From Niveibacterium sp. 24ML (GTDB taxonomy: Bacteria > Pseudomonadota > Gammaproteobacteria > Burkholderiales > Rhodocyclaceae), in assembly GCF_026586805.1 (NCBI RefSeq), contig NZ_JAPFHA010000003.1, forward strand, positions 62,001 through 126,000: 64,000 nt of DNA, in the 5' to 3' direction. The stretch's first letter is position 1. Every line of letters begins with the position of its first letter. Under the pieces are notes generated by a model. The model had not been told where the DNA came from. It saw only the letters and a program-made list of their open reading frames with translations, and ran no database searches. The position numbers and the translations under genes were made by a program. Below are positions 1-10,436 of the stretch, in pieces.

Positions 1-2
1 AA

Positions 3-818
3 CTCGGCCGGCATGCCTATGCGGGCGTGCTGCTCTTCGCGCCGGGGGTCGAGATCAACGGTAGCGCGCTGATTCGCGGGCTGCAGCAGGCACTGGCGCC
101 GGCGGTTCCGATCTGCGGGGGGCTGGCGGGGGATCGCGGCACCTTCACGCAAACATTTGTGCTGGGGGATGAGGCCGAAGGCAGCGATCAGGTTGTCGCG
201 CTGGGTCTGAATCCAGGCGTGGTGACGCTTGGCCATGGCAGCTTTGGCGGCTGGCAGCCCTTTGGTCCGATGCGTCGTGTGACGCGGGCGGAAGGGAACG
301 TGCTGTATGAGCTGGACGGTGAGTCCGCGCTGGCGATCTACAAGCGCTACCTCGGAGAGTACGCCGATCAGTTGCCGGCCTCCGGTCTTTTGTTCCCGTT
401 TTCGATGGTGGATGGCGCGCGGACGGAGCTGGGCCTGATCCGCACGATTCTCGGCGTTCATGAGGGTGATGGCGCGCTGATTCTCGCGGGCGAGGTTCAG
501 GAGGCCAAGTACATGCAGATGATGCATGCGCGCACCGATGCACTGGTTGAGGGCGCGGTGGCTGCGGCAGAGTCGGCGTACAAGGCGGGCGGGGCCGGCG
601 GGCAGAGCCTTTCCATTCTCGTCAGCTGTGTCGGGCGCAAGCTGGTCATGGGCGACCGCGTTGATGAAGAAGTCGAGGCGGTTGCCGAAGTCTTTGGTGC
701 ATCAGGTACGCTGTGCGGGTTCTACTCGAACGGCGAAATCAGTCCATTTCTCGACACCACCGAATGCAAGCTGCACAACCAGACGATGACGATCACCAGC
801 CTGTATCCGCGCCCATGA
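3..818 (+). CDS. FIST-domain signal-transduction protein, 5' end cut by the window
   Basis: FIST proteins (FIST_N plus FIST_C) are putative small-ligand sensors that usually lie beside histidine kinases or methyl-accepting proteins. The frame is open to the left edge, so the true start is upstream. The visible part holds the end of FIST_N (GGLAGDRGTF and the following FVLGD) and a full FIST_C domain with the characteristic CVGRKLVMGDR and GFYSNGEISPF motifs near the C-terminus. There is no signal peptide in the visible part and the protein looks cytosolic. Its TGA overlaps the ATG of the hybrid kinase downstream (ATGA), so the two are translationally coupled and probably form a sensor/kinase pair. 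Family assignment is firm; the ligand is unknown. Confidence 0.88.
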   Translation, partial: LGRHAYAGVLLFAPGVEINGSALIRGLQQALAPAVPICGGLAGDRGTFTQTFVLGDEAEGSDQVVALGLNPGVVTLGHGSFGGWQPFGPMRRVTRAEGNVLYELDGESALAIYKRYLGEYADQLPASGLLFPFSMVDGARTELGLIRTILGVHEGDGALILAGEVQEAKYMQMMHARTDALVEGAVAAAESAYKAGGAGGQSLSILVSCVGRKLVMGDRVDEEVEAVAEVFGASGTLCGFYSNGEISPFLDTTECKLHNQTMTITSLYPRP

Positions 819-3625
819 TCAGCAAGTTGCTGGCACGCCAGGTGCGGCAGTCGCTTGGCGCGGATTCGGTGCAGAAGCTGCTTGCCGATATCGCTCAGGG
901 CGAAAGTGAGCCGGCGCGACTTGCCAGTGGCCTGGGGCATTTGCTGTCCTTGGTCGAAAGCACCTATCAGCAATATGAACGTGATCTGAGCCTGCGTACC
1001 CGAAGCCTGGAACTCAGCTCAACCGAGTTGCTTGAGGCCAACGACAAGCTGCGCGCCGAAAGCCGTGCCCAGCGTGGCGTGCTGGATACCTTGCGCGATG
1101 CCTTGCGTGGTTTGGGGGATGCGCGGGGGGAAGAGGCGGTCGCGCGGCTCGAAGTGGACGAACTTGCGCGTTCGCTGACCGCTCTGGTCAATGAGCGTCG
1201 CAGCACTTCGGCCTTGCTGGGCGTGACCGAAGAGCGCCTCAAGCATGCGCTCGATACGTCGGACGATGGCATCTGGGATTGGGAGCTCGACACCGGTGCG
1301 GTGCACTACAGCACCCGTTGGGCCGGCATGATTGGCTATCGCGTTGAAGATCTGTCGCCCTCGCTCGGCGGGTTGCTCGCCCTGGTGCACCCGGATGACG
1401 TACAGGCGACACGGGCAAAACTTGAAGCGCATGTGCGCGGCGAGCGGCCGGAGTACGAGGCCGAATTTCGCATGCGCGCCAAGGCGGGCGACTGGAAGTG
1501 GATTCTCGCCCGCGGCAAGGTGGTGAAACGCGCCGCCGACGGGCGCGTGCTGCGCTTGGTCGGTACGCATCGCGACATTACCGAACGTAAGCGATTCGAG
1601 CTTGAGTTGCTACATGCCAAGGAGGCGGCGGAAGCGGCCAACCGCGCCAAGAGCGACTTCCTTGCCAACATGAGCCATGAGATCCGCACGCCGATGAACG
1701 GCATCATCGGCATGACCGAGCTGACGCTCGATACCGAGCTCGATGACGAACAGCGCGGCTATCTTGAGACCGTGAAATCATCAAGCGAGGCGCTGCTCAC
1801 CATCATCAACGACATCCTGGACTTCTCGAAGATCGAAGCGGGCCGGATGGATCTGGAGATGATTGATTACGGGCTGTTCAACACGGTCTCGGAAGCCATC
1901 AAGGCGCTTGCCCTGCGTGCCCACCAGAAAGGGGTTGAGCTCATCCTCAACGTTGCGGACGACGTACCCGTGCGCCTCAAGGGCGATCCGGGGCGGCTGC
2001 GGCAGGTGCTCCTGAACCTCATTGGCAATGCGATCAAATTCACCGAGCGCGGTGAAGTGGAGGTGGGCGCCCGTGTGCTGGAGCGCGATGGCGGATTCGC
2101 GCGAATCGAGTTTTCGGTTCGCGATACCGGAATCGGCATCGACCCAGAAAAACACGCATCGATCTTCGATGTGTTTTCGCAGGCCGATACCTCGACGACG
2201 CGGCGCTTTGGTGGCACCGGGCTTGGCCTGGCGATCTGCCGCCGCTTGATCGAGCTGATGGACGGCCGGATCTGGGTTGAAAGCGTGCCGGGGAAGGGTA
2301 GCTGCTTCCGCTTCACGCTGCGGGGCGAAATCGTTGAGAGCGCTGCGCCGCTGACGCCGCGCCCGGAGTTCGCCCGGCGGCGCGGCCTTCTGGTTGTGGC
2401 CAATCAGACTCTCGCCGAGCGTATCAAGACCTGGCTGCAGATCGCGGGCCTGGCTGTCGATGTCGTGCATTCTGCGGAAGCCGCCGAGGCTGCACTCAAG
2501 GCTGCTGCCGCCGCAAATGACTACTACGATTTGATGCTGGTGGATTCAGGATTGCCTGAGCCCGGTGGCTTCGCGCTGCCTTCCCACTACTTCGATTTGG
2601 CCGCTTCCTGTGAGCGTATCGTCATGCTGCTCAACACGCACAACCAGCGTGAAGATGCGGATCGATGCCGCAGGTTGGGCATGCGCGCACACCTGATCAA
2701 GCCGTTCTCGCGACGTGATCTGGTTGATGCAGCGCTGCTCGCGTTTGGCGTCGATGGCGGCAGCGGCTTCACGCTCGACGAGTTCGATATCGCAGCGGCG
2801 CGCGCGGCGACCGAGGCCGTCGCTGAACCGCTCGACATTCTGTTGGTCGAAGACAATCCGGTGAACCAGGCGGTTGCCCAGAAGGTGCTTGAACGTGCCG
2901 GGCATCGTGTGCAGCTGGCGAACAATGGTGCCGAAGCGGTTGAGTTCTTTGACCGGAAGCGCTTCGACGTGATTCTCATGGATGTGCAGATGCCGGTCAT
3001 GGGCGGCATCGACGCAACACGCGCGATCCGCGCGCGCGAGGCGCGGCGGAGCTGGGCGGGGACAGGCCTGCTTGAGTCGGTCCCGATTGTGGCGATGACA
3101 GCCCATGCGATGCCGACCGACCGGAACCGTTGCCTTGAGGCAGGCATGGACGACTACGTCGTCAAACCTCTCAAGCCGGCCGACTTGTTCGCGGCGATCA
3201 AGCGGGTCGTGCGAAAGGAAGCTGTGACCGAGGAGTATTACGATGGCTCGCGTACCGAAATCGAAGGCGATCCGTTCGTGACGAGCGGCGATGTGGCTGA
3301 TCTTGATGTGACGCGCGATACGCTCGACGGCGACGAAGCCGCCGTTCGGATGCTGATTGGCGTGTTTCTGCAGGACTATGGGCAGACCCGCGCGACTTTG
3401 CTGGGTGCGGCTGAGCGGTCCGATTGGGACGCGCTTTCCCGTGGCGCGCATTCGCTGAAGGCTTCGGCGGGGATCTTCGGGGCGACCGCGGCGGCGGACG
3501 CTGCGGCAAAGCTGGAGTCGGCGGCGCGGCATGCGCGTGCCGCCGAATCGCGCGCCCGTCTGGCAGACCTGATTCCGGAACTCGATCGTCTGGCCAGTTA
3601 CCTGAGGCGCCAGGGGGCCGGCTGA
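815..3625 (+). CDS. hybrid sensor histidine kinase (coiled coil-PAS-HisKA-HATPase-REC-REC-HPt)
   Basis: A 936-residue BarA-like phosphorelay kinase. The ATG at 815 is chosen because it overlaps the FIST stop codon; the open frame upstream (from 713) lies inside the FIST gene. Order of domains: predicted coiled coil (about 40-130), one PAS with a PAC tail ending in DITERKR, HisKA with phospho-acceptor His288 ([12 protein letters not shown]), HATPase with DTGIGI and GTGLGLAI boxes, a first receiver, a second receiver with Asp723 ([12 protein letters not shown]), and a C-terminal HPt with His879 (GAHSLKAS). No transmembrane helix is seen, so sensing is probably cytosolic through PAS or the FIST partner. 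The first receiver lacks the N-terminal acidic pair and may be a pseudo-receiver. No dedicated response regulator lies next to it. Confidence 0.93.
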   Translation: MISKLLARQVRQSLGADSVQKLLADIAQGESEPARLASGLGHLLSLVESTYQQYERDLSLRTRSLELSSTELLEANDKLRAESRAQRGVLDTLRDALRGLGDARGEEAVARLEVDELARSLTALVNERRSTSALLGVTEERLKHALDTSDDGIWDWELDTGAVHYSTRWAGMIGYRVEDLSPSLGGLLALVHPDDVQATRAKLEAHVRGERPEYEAEFRMRAKAGDWKWILARGKVVKRAADGRVLRLVGTHRDITERKRFELELLHAKEAAEAANRAKSDFLANMSHEIRTPMNGIIGMTELTLDTELDDEQRGYLETVKSSSEALLTIINDILDFSKIEAGRMDLEMIDYGLFNTVSEAIKALALRAHQKGVELILNVADDVPVRLKGDPGRLRQVLLNLIGNAIKFTERGEVEVGARVLERDGGFARIEFSVRDTGIGIDPEKHASIFDVFSQADTSTTRRFGGTGLGLAICRRLIELMDGRIWVESVPGKGSCFRFTLRGEIVESAAPLTPRPEFARRRGLLVVANQTLAERIKTWLQIAGLAVDVVHSAEAAEAALKAAAAANDYYDLMLVDSGLPEPGGFALPSHYFDLAASCERIVMLLNTHNQREDADRCRRLGMRAHLIKPFSRRDLVDAALLAFGVDGGSGFTLDEFDIAAARAATEAVAEPLDILLVEDNPVNQAVAQKVLERAGHRVQLANNGAEAVEFFDRKRFDVILMDVQMPVMGGIDATRAIRAREARRSWAGTGLLESVPIVAMTAHAMPTDRNRCLEAGMDDYVVKPLKPADLFAAIKRVVRKEAVTEEYYDGSRTEIEGDPFVTSGDVADLDVTRDTLDGDEAAVRMLIGVFLQDYGQTRATLLGAAERSDWDALSRGAHSLKASAGIFGATAAADAAAKLESAARHARAAESRARLADLIPELDRLASYLRRQGAG

Positions 3626-3651
3626 GCACGATTGAAGCCTGCTCCCCAGAT

Positions 3652-3681
3652 TTGCCGGAGCGATCAAAAAACGGCTATAAT
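3652..3681 (+). promoter_or_regulatory. predicted sigma70 promoter of carAB
   Basis: TTGCCG (3652-3657), an 18-base spacer and a perfect TATAAT (3676-3681), between the hybrid kinase and carA. Transcription would start near 3688, leaving a leader of about 108 nt before carA that contains a terminator-like hairpin. Confidence 0.7.
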
Positions 3682-3697
3682 TCAGGGCTCTTGAAAG

Positions 3698-3728
3698 CGG
3701 GATGCGCCGAGCGGCGAATCCCGTTTTT
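3698..3728 (+). terminator. intrinsic-terminator-like hairpin in the carA leader (candidate attenuator)
   Basis: CGGGAT (3698-3703) pairs with ATCCCG (3718-3723) and CGCC (3705-3708) with GGCG (3713-3716), with one G.A mismatch between the two helices and a GAGC tetraloop; TTTTT follows at 3724-3728. It lies only about 10 nt after the predicted start site and upstream of carA. It would stop carAB transcription unless overcome, which suggests attenuation, although it could also terminate read-through from the kinase gene. Confidence 0.6.
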
Positions 3729-3796
3729 CACGTCCGGCGCCGGTTCCGGCGTCCGCTCAGAATTCTGGATATTGCGAAAGTTTCAGGGAGTCCGCT

Positions 3797-4942
3797 GTGA
3801 CAGCATTTCCCCCAGCCTTGCTTGCGCTCGCCGATGGAACGGTGTTTCACGGCAAGGGAATCGGCGCCGTCGGAAAGTCCGTCGGTGAAGTGGTGTTCAA
3901 CACCGCGATCACCGGGTATCAGGAGATCCTGACCGACCCGTCGTACAGCCGTCAGATTGTGACGCTGACCCATCCGCATATCGGTAACACGGGCACCAAT
4001 CGTGAAGATTGCGAGGCGCGTTCAACCTACGCCGCGGGCCTGGTCGTCCGCGATCTGCCGCTGCGTGTGTCGAACTTCCGCGCTGAGCAGACGCTTGACG
4101 CCTACCTGAGCGCGGAAGGCGTCGTTGCCATTGCCGGGATCGATACCCGCAAACTCACCCGAATCCTCCGTGAGAAGGGCGCGCAACCCGGTTGCATCGT
4201 CACCGCTGCAGCCGGCGAAGTGATCGATGTTGATGCCGCGATTGCCGAGGCGCGTGCCTTCCCTGGCCTGGCTGGGATGGATCTGGCGCAGGTGGTGACA
4301 ACCCCCGAACGCTATGAGTGGACCAGCGGCGAATGGCGGCTGGGCGAAGGCTTCCGCGAGCAGAAGGAAGCGCGCTTCCATGTCGTGGCGTATGACTTCG
4401 GCGTCAAGCGCAACATTCTTCACATGCTGGCCGAGCGCGGTTGCAAGCTGACCGTTGTCCCGGCAAAGACGCCGGCAGCCGAAGTGCTGGCGCTCAATCC
4501 GGACGGCGTGTTCCTGTCCAATGGCCCGGGCGACCCCGAGCCTTGCGACTACGCGGTCGCCGCGATCCGTGAATTCCTTGATCGCAAGATCCCCACCTTC
4601 GGCATCTGTCTGGGGCATCAACTGATGGCCTTGGCGGCTGGTGCGAAGACGCTGAAGATGAAATTCGGTCATCACGGCGCGAACCACCCGGTCAAGGATC
4701 TCGATTCCGGTCGCGTTTTGATCACCAGCCAGAACCACGGCTTTGCTGCGGATCCGGCGACGCTGCCCGGCAACGTCAAGGTGACCCACGTGTCGCTGTT
4801 CGATGGCAGCCTGCAGGGCATCGCCTGGACGGATCGTCCGGCGCTGTGCTTCCAGGGGCACCCCGAAGCGAGCCCGGGCCCGCATGACGTGGCCTACCTG
4901 TTCGATCGTTTCGTCGGCTTCCTCGAACAAGCGAAGAAGTAA
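3797..4942 (+). CDS. carA: carbamoyl-phosphate synthase small (glutaminase) subunit
   Basis: Hydrolyses glutamine and channels ammonia to CarB for carbamoyl phosphate, the precursor of arginine and pyrimidines. 381 residues, the usual size. N-terminal CPSase_sm domain (about 5-135) is followed by a class I glutamine amidotransferase domain with the nucleophile Cys271 (FGICLGHQ), the oxyanion strand SNGPGDP, and the His-x-Glu of [10 protein letters not shown] near residue 355. The GTG start at 3797 is preceded by GGGAG at suitable spacing, and the first residues match the family. Forms an operon with carB 54 bases downstream. A promoter and a terminator-like leader hairpin lie upstream. Confidence 0.98.
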   Translation: MTAFPPALLALADGTVFHGKGIGAVGKSVGEVVFNTAITGYQEILTDPSYSRQIVTLTHPHIGNTGTNREDCEARSTYAAGLVVRDLPLRVSNFRAEQTLDAYLSAEGVVAIAGIDTRKLTRILREKGAQPGCIVTAAAGEVIDVDAAIAEARAFPGLAGMDLAQVVTTPERYEWTSGEWRLGEGFREQKEARFHVVAYDFGVKRNILHMLAERGCKLTVVPAKTPAAEVLALNPDGVFLSNGPGDPEPCDYAVAAIREFLDRKIPTFGICLGHQLMALAAGAKTLKMKFGHHGANHPVKDLDSGRVLITSQNHGFAADPATLPGNVKVTHVSLFDGSLQGIAWTDRPALCFQGHPEASPGPHDVAYLFDRFVGFLEQAKK

Positions 4943-4996
4943 TCATTTTTGGCGCCTTGCTTCGTGCAGGGCGCCCCGCCCCGGTGGTGAAGAGAC

Positions 4997-7900
4997 ATGC
5001 CCAAGCGTACAGACATCCAGAGCATCCTGATCATCGGCGCTGGCCCGATCGTTATCGGCCAGGCCTGCGAATTCGACTATTCCGGCGCCCAGGCCTGCAA
5101 GGCCCTGCGTGATGAGGGATACCGCGTCATTCTGGTCAACTCCAACCCGGCGACGATCATGACCGATCCGGGTATGGCCGACGTCACCTACATCGAGCCG
5201 ATTACTTGGCAGGTGCTCGAGCGCATCATCGAGAAAGAGCGCCCGGATGCGGTGCTGCCGACGATGGGTGGCCAGACGGCGCTGAACTGCGCGCTGGATC
5301 TGTGGCACAACGGCGTGCTCGACAAGTACAACGTCGAGATGATTGGCGCCAAGCCGGATGCGATCGACAAGGCCGAAGATCGCCAGAAGTTCAAGGAAGC
5401 GATGACCAAGATCGGTCTGGCTTCGGCGCGCTCCGGCGTGGCGCATTCGATGGAAGAAGCCTTTGCCGTGCAGGCCACGGTGGGCTTCCCGGCAATCATC
5501 CGTCCGTCGTTCACGATGGGTGGTACCGGTGGTGGCATTGCCTACAACGTTGAGGAATTCGTCGAGATCTGCACCCGCGGCCTCGATCTGTCGCCGACGC
5601 GTGAGCTTCTGATCGAAGAGTCCTTGCTGGGCTGGAAAGAGTTCGAGATGGAAGTCGTGCGCGACAAGCACGACAACTGCATCATCGTGTGCTCGATCGA
5701 AAACCTCGATCCGATGGGGGTGCATACCGGTGATTCCATCACCATTGCCCCGGCGCAGACCCTGACCGACCGCGAATACCAGATCATGCGCAACGCCTCG
5801 ATCGCAGTGCTGCGTGAAATTGGCGTCGATACCGGCGGTTCGAACGTCCAGTTCTCGGTCAATCCGAAGGATGGCCGCATGGTGGTCATCGAGATGAACC
5901 CGCGCGTGTCGCGCTCGTCGGCGCTGGCCTCGAAGGCGACCGGCTTCCCGATCGCGAAGATTGCCGCCAAGCTGGCGGTTGGCTTCACGCTCGACGAACT
6001 CAAGAACGACATCACCGGCGGCGCAACGCCGGCGTCTTTCGAACCCTCGATCGACTACATCGTTACCAAGATTCCGCGCTTCGCCTTCGAGAAGTTCCCC
6101 GCCGCGAACTCGCGCCTGACGACACAGATGAAGTCGGTGGGTGAGGTGATGGCGATGGGGCGCACCTTCCAGGAGTCCTTCCAGAAGGCTCTGCGTGGCC
6201 TTGAAACGGGCGCCTATGGTCTGGATGAAGTCGAATGCGATCGCGAAGAGCTTGAGAGCGAGTTGGCCAATCCGGGGGCTGACCGGATCTGGTATGTCGG
6301 TCAGGCATTCCGCGAAGGCATGACGCTTGATCAGGTGCATGCACTCACCAAGATTGACCCGTGGTTCCTCGCGCAGATCGAAGATCTGGTGCTGACCGAG
6401 AAGTCGCTTGTCGGTCGTTCGCTCAAGGCGCTCCAGGCGCCGGAGTTGCGTGAGCTCAAGCGCAAGGGTTTCTCGGACCGGCGTCTTGCCAAATTGTTGG
6501 CGTCCGACGAAACCAGCGTGCGCTTGCAGCGCCACACGCTTGGCGTGCGGCCGGTGTTCAAGCGGGTTGATACCTGTGCTGCAGAGTTCGCGACCGATAC
6601 CGCCTACCTCTATTCGGCTTACGAAGACGAGTGCGAAGCGCTACCCACCAACCGCAAGAAGATCATGGTGCTGGGCGGAGGCCCGAACCGCATCGGCCAG
6701 GGTATCGAGTTCGACTATTGCTGCGTGCATGCCGCCCTGGCGCTGCGCGAAGACGGTTACGAGACCATCATGGTCAACTGCAACCCGGAAACCGTCTCGA
6801 CCGACTACGACACCTCCGATCGGCTTTACTTCGAGCCGCTGACGCTCGAAGACATCCTCGAGATCGTCGCAGTCGAGAAGCCGGTTGGCGTGATCGTCCA
6901 GTTCGGTGGCCAGACGCCGCTCAAGCGGGCGCGTGAACTGGAAGCCAATGGCGTGCCGATCATTGGTACCACGCCTGACATGATCGATGCCGCCGAAGAT
7001 CGCGAGCGCTTCCAGAAGCTGCTCAACGATCTGGGCCTGAAGCAGCCGCCCAACCGCACCGCGCGTGCGCCGGAAGAGGCCGTTCGATTGGCCGCGGAAA
7101 TCGGCTACCCGCTGGTGGTGCGTCCGTCCTATGTTCTGGGCGGCCGCGCGATGGAAATCGTGCATGAGCAGAAAGACCTCGAACGCTACATGCGCGAGGC
7201 CGTCAAGGTTTCAAACGATTCGCCGGTGCTGCTCGATCGATTCCTGAACGATGCGACGGAAGTCGACGTTGATGCGCTGTCCGACGGCAAGCAGGTCATC
7301 ATCGGCGGCATCATGGAGCACATCGAACAGGCGGGCGTTCACTCAGGTGATTCGGCTTGTTCGCTGCCACCCTACACGTTGTCGAAAGCCCTGCAGGATG
7401 AACTACGTCGGCAGACCGAATTGATGGCCCGTGGCCTCAATGTATGCGGTTTGATGAACGTGCAGTTCGCGATCCAGGGCAAGGGTGACGACGCCGTCGT
7501 CTACGTTCTCGAAGTCAATCCGCGCGCATCACGCACGGTGCCTTTCGTTTCGAAGGCGTGCTCGCTGCCGCTCGCCAAGATCGCTGCCCGCTGCATGGCG
7601 GGGCGGTCGTTGGCAGAGCAGGGCGTCACCGAAGAGGTGATTCCACCCTATTTCTCGGTCAAGGAGGCGGTGTTCCCGTTTGCCAAGTTCCCCGGTGTCG
7701 ATACGATCCTTGGCCCGGAGATGAAGTCGACCGGAGAGGTGATGGGCGTTGGGCGCAGCTTTGCCGAAGCTTTTGTGAAGAGTCAGCTGGCGGCGGGCGT
7801 CAAGCTGCCGACTGGCGGCACGGCCTTCATCAGCGTCAAGATGGCGGATCGGCCCAAGGCAATCGAGGTGGCGCGCGAGCTCGCCGAACTAGGCTTCAAG

Positions 7901-8215
7901 CTGGTGGCAACCCGCGGCACCGCCGCTGCACTGGAGGCAGCGGGCATTACCGTGACTCCGGTCAATAAGGTGACCGAAGGCCGTCCGCACATCGTGGACA
8001 TGATCAAGAACAATGAGATCAGCTTGATCATCAACACGGTTGAGGAGAAGCGCCAGGCCATTGCGGATTCCCGTTCGATCCGTACCAGCGCCCTCGCAGC
8101 CAAAGTGACGATCCAGACCACCATTGAGGGTGCGCGTGCAGCGTGCCTCGGAATCCGTCACCTCTCCGAGTTGACGCCGTATGCGCTGCAGTCTCTGCAC
8201 GCTGAACTTGTTTGA
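4997..8215 (+). CDS. carB: carbamoyl-phosphate synthase large subunit
   Basis: Uses two ATP to convert bicarbonate and ammonia to carbamoyl phosphate. 1072 residues, full family length. The two homologous halves are clear: each begins with a nucleotide-fold motif ([10 protein letters not shown] in the first, [16 protein letters not shown] in the second), followed by an ATP-grasp domain with [11 protein letters not shown] or [11 protein letters not shown] loops and EVNPR or EMNPR metal ligands. An MGS-like allosteric domain occupies about the last 140 residues. ATG start with GAAGAG upstream. Follows carA and precedes greA, the usual order in betaproteobacteria. Confidence 0.98.
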   Translation: MPKRTDIQSILIIGAGPIVIGQACEFDYSGAQACKALRDEGYRVILVNSNPATIMTDPGMADVTYIEPITWQVLERIIEKERPDAVLPTMGGQTALNCALDLWHNGVLDKYNVEMIGAKPDAIDKAEDRQKFKEAMTKIGLASARSGVAHSMEEAFAVQATVGFPAIIRPSFTMGGTGGGIAYNVEEFVEICTRGLDLSPTRELLIEESLLGWKEFEMEVVRDKHDNCIIVCSIENLDPMGVHTGDSITIAPAQTLTDREYQIMRNASIAVLREIGVDTGGSNVQFSVNPKDGRMVVIEMNPRVSRSSALASKATGFPIAKIAAKLAVGFTLDELKNDITGGATPASFEPSIDYIVTKIPRFAFEKFPAANSRLTTQMKSVGEVMAMGRTFQESFQKALRGLETGAYGLDEVECDREELESELANPGADRIWYVGQAFREGMTLDQVHALTKIDPWFLAQIEDLVLTEKSLVGRSLKALQAPELRELKRKGFSDRRLAKLLASDETSVRLQRHTLGVRPVFKRVDTCAAEFATDTAYLYSAYEDECEALPTNRKKIMVLGGGPNRIGQGIEFDYCCVHAALALREDGYETIMVNCNPETVSTDYDTSDRLYFEPLTLEDILEIVAVEKPVGVIVQFGGQTPLKRARELEANGVPIIGTTPDMIDAAEDRERFQKLLNDLGLKQPPNRTARAPEEAVRLAAEIGYPLVVRPSYVLGGRAMEIVHEQKDLERYMREAVKVSNDSPVLLDRFLNDATEVDVDALSDGKQVIIGGIMEHIEQAGVHSGDSACSLPPYTLSKALQDELRRQTELMARGLNVCGLMNVQFAIQGKGDDAVVYVLEVNPRASRTVPFVSKACSLPLAKIAARCMAGRSLAEQGVTEEVIPPYFSVKEAVFPFAKFPGVDTILGPEMKSTGEVMGVGRSFAEAFVKSQLAAGVKLPTGGTAFISVKMADRPKAIEVARELAELGFKLVATRGTAAALEAAGITVTPVNKVTEGRPHIVDMIKNNEISLIINTVEEKRQAIADSRSIRTSALAAKVTIQTTIEGARAACLGIRHLSELTPYALQSLHAELV

Positions 8216-8232
8216 CTGGCAGGGCAAGAGAG

Positions 8233-8709
8233 ATGAATAAAGTTCCACTTACCCTTCATGGTGCGGAATTGTTGCGCGCCGAGCTTCAGCGTTTGAAGGT
8301 CGTCGATCGTCCGAACGTTATTGCTGCGATCGCTGAAGCGCGCTCGCATGGCGATCTTTCGGAAAACGCGGAATACGATGCTGCAAAGGAACGCCAGGGC
8401 TTCATCGAGGGGCGGATCAAAGAGGTCGAAGGCAAGCTCTCGTCCGCGCAGATCATTGATCCTAAGTTGCTTGACGCCGATGGGCGCTGCGTTTTCGGGG
8501 CGACCGTTGAACTGGAGGACATCGAGGGCGGTACAACCGTCACCTACCAGATTGTCGGTGACGACGAGGCTGACCTGAAGTTGGGGAAGATCTCGGTGTC
8601 TTCGCCCATTGCTCGCGCGCTGATTGGCAAATATGCGGGCGATGTCGCCGAGGTGCAGGCGCCTGGCGGCGTTCGTGAGTACGAGATCCTCGACGTCAAA
8701 TACATTTGA
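8233..8709 (+). CDS. greA: transcription elongation factor GreA
   Basis: Rescues backtracked RNA polymerase by stimulating transcript cleavage. 158 residues, exactly the usual length when started at the ATG at 8233; the seven-codon extension upstream is not family-like. An N-terminal coiled-coil hairpin carries the acidic tip ([15 protein letters not shown], about residues 41-55), followed by an FKBP-like C-terminal domain ([19 protein letters not shown]). It lies 17 bases after carB, with AGAGAG just upstream as a weak ribosome-binding site, so it is probably co-transcribed with carAB. Confidence 0.97.
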   Translation: MNKVPLTLHGAELLRAELQRLKVVDRPNVIAAIAEARSHGDLSENAEYDAAKERQGFIEGRIKEVEGKLSSAQIIDPKLLDADGRCVFGATVELEDIEGGTTVTYQIVGDDEADLKLGKISVSSPIARALIGKYAGDVAEVQAPGGVREYEILDVKYI

Positions 8710-8711
8710 AA

Positions 8712-9176
8712 ATGCGTCAGCTGATTCGCCCGCTATTTGTGTTGGCGCTGACCCTCTGGGTGGGCGCGTTGTGGACGGTGGGCGGGATTGTTGCGCCGAC
8801 GCTTTTTTCGACAATAGCTGACCGTGCGCTGGCCGGTCAGATTGCGGGGCGGCTCTTCTCGATCGTCGGTTGGCTCGGTGTTGGATGCGCGGTCTATCTG
8901 ATGCTCTCGTGTGTGCTTGAGCGGGGTGTGCAGGCCTTCAAAGGCGCGACGTTCTGGATTGTGCTGCTGATGTTCATGCTCACCGTGGCGAGCGTGCTTG
9001 GCATTCAGCCCCTGCTCGTGCACCTTAAGGAGCAGGCCTTGCCGCGTGAGGTGATGGAGAGCGTGATGCGCGACCGATTTGCCACATGGCATGGCGTGTC
9101 GAGCATTCTGTATTTGCTGCAGAGCGCGCTCGGTGGCGCATTGGTCGTGCTGGAAGGGGCGAGCCCCCGGCGTTGA
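8712..9176 (+). CDS. DUF4149-type integral membrane protein
   Basis: A 154-residue protein with four hydrophobic segments (roughly residues 7-30, 47-68, 80-98 and 128-148), matching DUF4149 (TMEM205-like), whose role is not established. The ATG at 8712 is preferred over the TTG two codons upstream, which overlaps the greA stop. The start sits 2 bases after greA, suggesting translation continues from greA. The gene between greA and yhbY is of this family in many betaproteobacteria. Confidence 0.85.
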   Translation: MRQLIRPLFVLALTLWVGALWTVGGIVAPTLFSTIADRALAGQIAGRLFSIVGWLGVGCAVYLMLSCVLERGVQAFKGATFWIVLLMFMLTVASVLGIQPLLVHLKEQALPREVMESVMRDRFATWHGVSSILYLLQSALGGALVVLEGASPRR

Positions 9177-9187
9177 AAGCCGGGGGG
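9163..9187. terminator. GC-rich hairpin between the convergent DUF4149 and yhbY genes
   Basis: CCCCCGGC (9164-9171) pairs with GCCGGGGG (9179-9186); the stop codon of the DUF4149 gene lies in the loop. No T-run follows on either strand, so intrinsic termination is only a possibility. Confidence 0.35.
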
Positions 9188-9195
9188 GCCGCAAT

Positions 9196-9681
9196 TCAGC
9201 GTGGGCGCGGCTTGCGCGTCGTGGTGCCTTTGGTGGCGGCGCCGCTGGGGCGCGAGATGTTTCGAGCGATGGTTCCACTCTTGAGTTTCGTTGCCGGGCG
9301 CGCGAGTGACGTTCGCCCCTCCGTAGCGCGGGCTGTCGGTTTTGCGGTACGCGGCGCAGTGGTCTTCGCACGGGCGGGTGCCTTGGCCGCGGTTTCCGGG
9401 GCTGTCTTCTCGGGCGATGGTCGATAGACCACCAACAGTTTTCCGATCATTTGCACTTGCTCACAGCCGAGTTCGCTACATATCGTGGCCATGTACGCCA
9501 CGCGGGCTTCTCGGTCATCACCATAAACACGTATCTTGATCAGCTCATGCGCGGTGAGCGAGCGATCAATTTCTTTCAGTACGGTTGGCGCGAGACCTTT
9601 CTCGGCAATACTGACAACTGGATCTAGGCTGTGAGCGCGGGCGCGAAGATCGCGGCGCTCGGCTGGCGTAAGTGCTTTCAT
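9196..9681 (-). CDS. yhbY: YhbY/CRM-domain ribosome-assembly RNA-binding protein with basic tail
   Basis: A CRS1-YhbY (CRM) domain fills about residues 1-95: [14 protein letters not shown] start, the GLAP loop, [12 protein letters not shown], and the C-terminal [11 protein letters not shown] strand. YhbY-type proteins bind pre-50S particles. The E. coli protein is about 97 residues; here an extra tail of about 65 residues rich in Ala, Pro, Thr, Lys and Arg follows, probably disordered and RNA-binding. The ATG at 9681 is preferred over an upstream TTG. Transcribed divergently from rlmE, with only 35 bases between the two starts. Confidence 0.92.
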   Translation of the reverse strand: MKALTPAERRDLRARAHSLDPVVSIAEKGLAPTVLKEIDRSLTAHELIKIRVYGDDREARVAYMATICSELGCEQVQMIGKLLVVYRPSPEKTAPETAAKAPARAKTTAPRTAKPTARATEGRTSLARPATKLKSGTIARNISRPSGAATKGTTTRKPRPR

Positions 9682-9716
9682 GGGAATCCGGCTTTGCAAA
9701 CCTCTATTTTAGTGCG

Positions 9717-10337
9717 ATGAAGCGAACCAAGACCAGCAAACAATGGATGACCGAGCATGTCAACGACGCTTGGGTGCAGCGCGCGAAGCTGGAGGGCTAT
9801 CGCTCGCGCGCAGCATTCAAGTTGACCGAGATCGATCAGAAGGACCGCTTGCTCAGCAAGGGGCAGGTCGTTGTCGAGCTCGGTGCGGCGCCGGGTAGTT
9901 GGACCCAGGTGGTAGTCAAGAAAGTGATGCCCGGCGGGTGCGTGATCGCGCTAGACCTGCTGGATTTTGCGCCGATTGAAGGTGTGGAGTTCATTCAGGG
10001 CGACTTCACGGAGGATGCCGTCCTGCAAGAAATCGAAAAAAGGCTCCACGGCCGTCAGGTGGATCTTGTGCTTTCAGACATGGCCCCCAATATCTCCGGT
10101 ATCGCGACAATCGATCAAGGCCGCGCTGAGCATCTGTGGGAGCTCGCGCTTGATTTCTCGCAACAGCATCTGGTGAGCGGCGGCAACATGCTTGTCAAGG
10201 TCTTCCAGGGGTCCGGATTTGAAGGGTTTCGCAAGGCAATGGGGGCTGTTTTTAAGCAGGTCCATGTGCGCAAGCCTGCAGCATCGCGAGACCGTAGCTC
10301 GGAGGTCTTCCTGCTGGGGCTCGAAAAGCGCGACTAG
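9717..10337 (+). CDS. rlmE: 23S rRNA (uridine-2'-O)-methyltransferase RlmE
   Basis: Methylates U2552 of 23S rRNA in the 50S A-loop using S-adenosylmethionine. 206 residues, the family size. The SAM-binding loop is ELGAAPGSW (54-62). The K-D-K-E catalytic tetrad is visible as Lys35, Asp121 (LSDMAPN), Lys161 (LVKVFQGSG) and Glu196, offset by three from the E. coli enzyme. It lies immediately upstream of ftsH, as in E. coli, but with its own intergenic promoter between them. Confidence 0.97.
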   Translation: MKRTKTSKQWMTEHVNDAWVQRAKLEGYRSRAAFKLTEIDQKDRLLSKGQVVVELGAAPGSWTQVVVKKVMPGGCVIALDLLDFAPIEGVEFIQGDFTEDAVLQEIEKRLHGRQVDLVLSDMAPNISGIATIDQGRAEHLWELALDFSQQHLVSGGNMLVKVFQGSGFEGFRKAMGAVFKQVHVRKPAASRDRSSEVFLLGLEKRD

Positions 10338-10354
10338 GGGCAGATTTCGTCGCG

Positions 10355-10384
10355 TTGGCGTGATTTGTGGAACGGTCATAGAAT
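10355..10384 (+). promoter_or_regulatory. predicted promoter of ftsH
   Basis: TTGGCG (10355-10360), an 18-base spacer and TAGAAT (10379-10384), 52 bases before the ftsH start. ftsH is heat-shock controlled in relatives, but no convincing sigma32 consensus is seen. Confidence 0.5.
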
Positions 10385-10436
10385 GGCTTGGTCTATGGTG
10401 GGGGATGGCCCCGTTTGGGCCTGAGAAGGAAGCAAC

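Noticed and set aside
4943-6535. Long open frame on the minus strand opposite carB (530 codons)
   Set aside because: It is a frame shadow of GC-rich carB; the protein is His- and Arg-rich without any family resemblance and carB is unmistakable.
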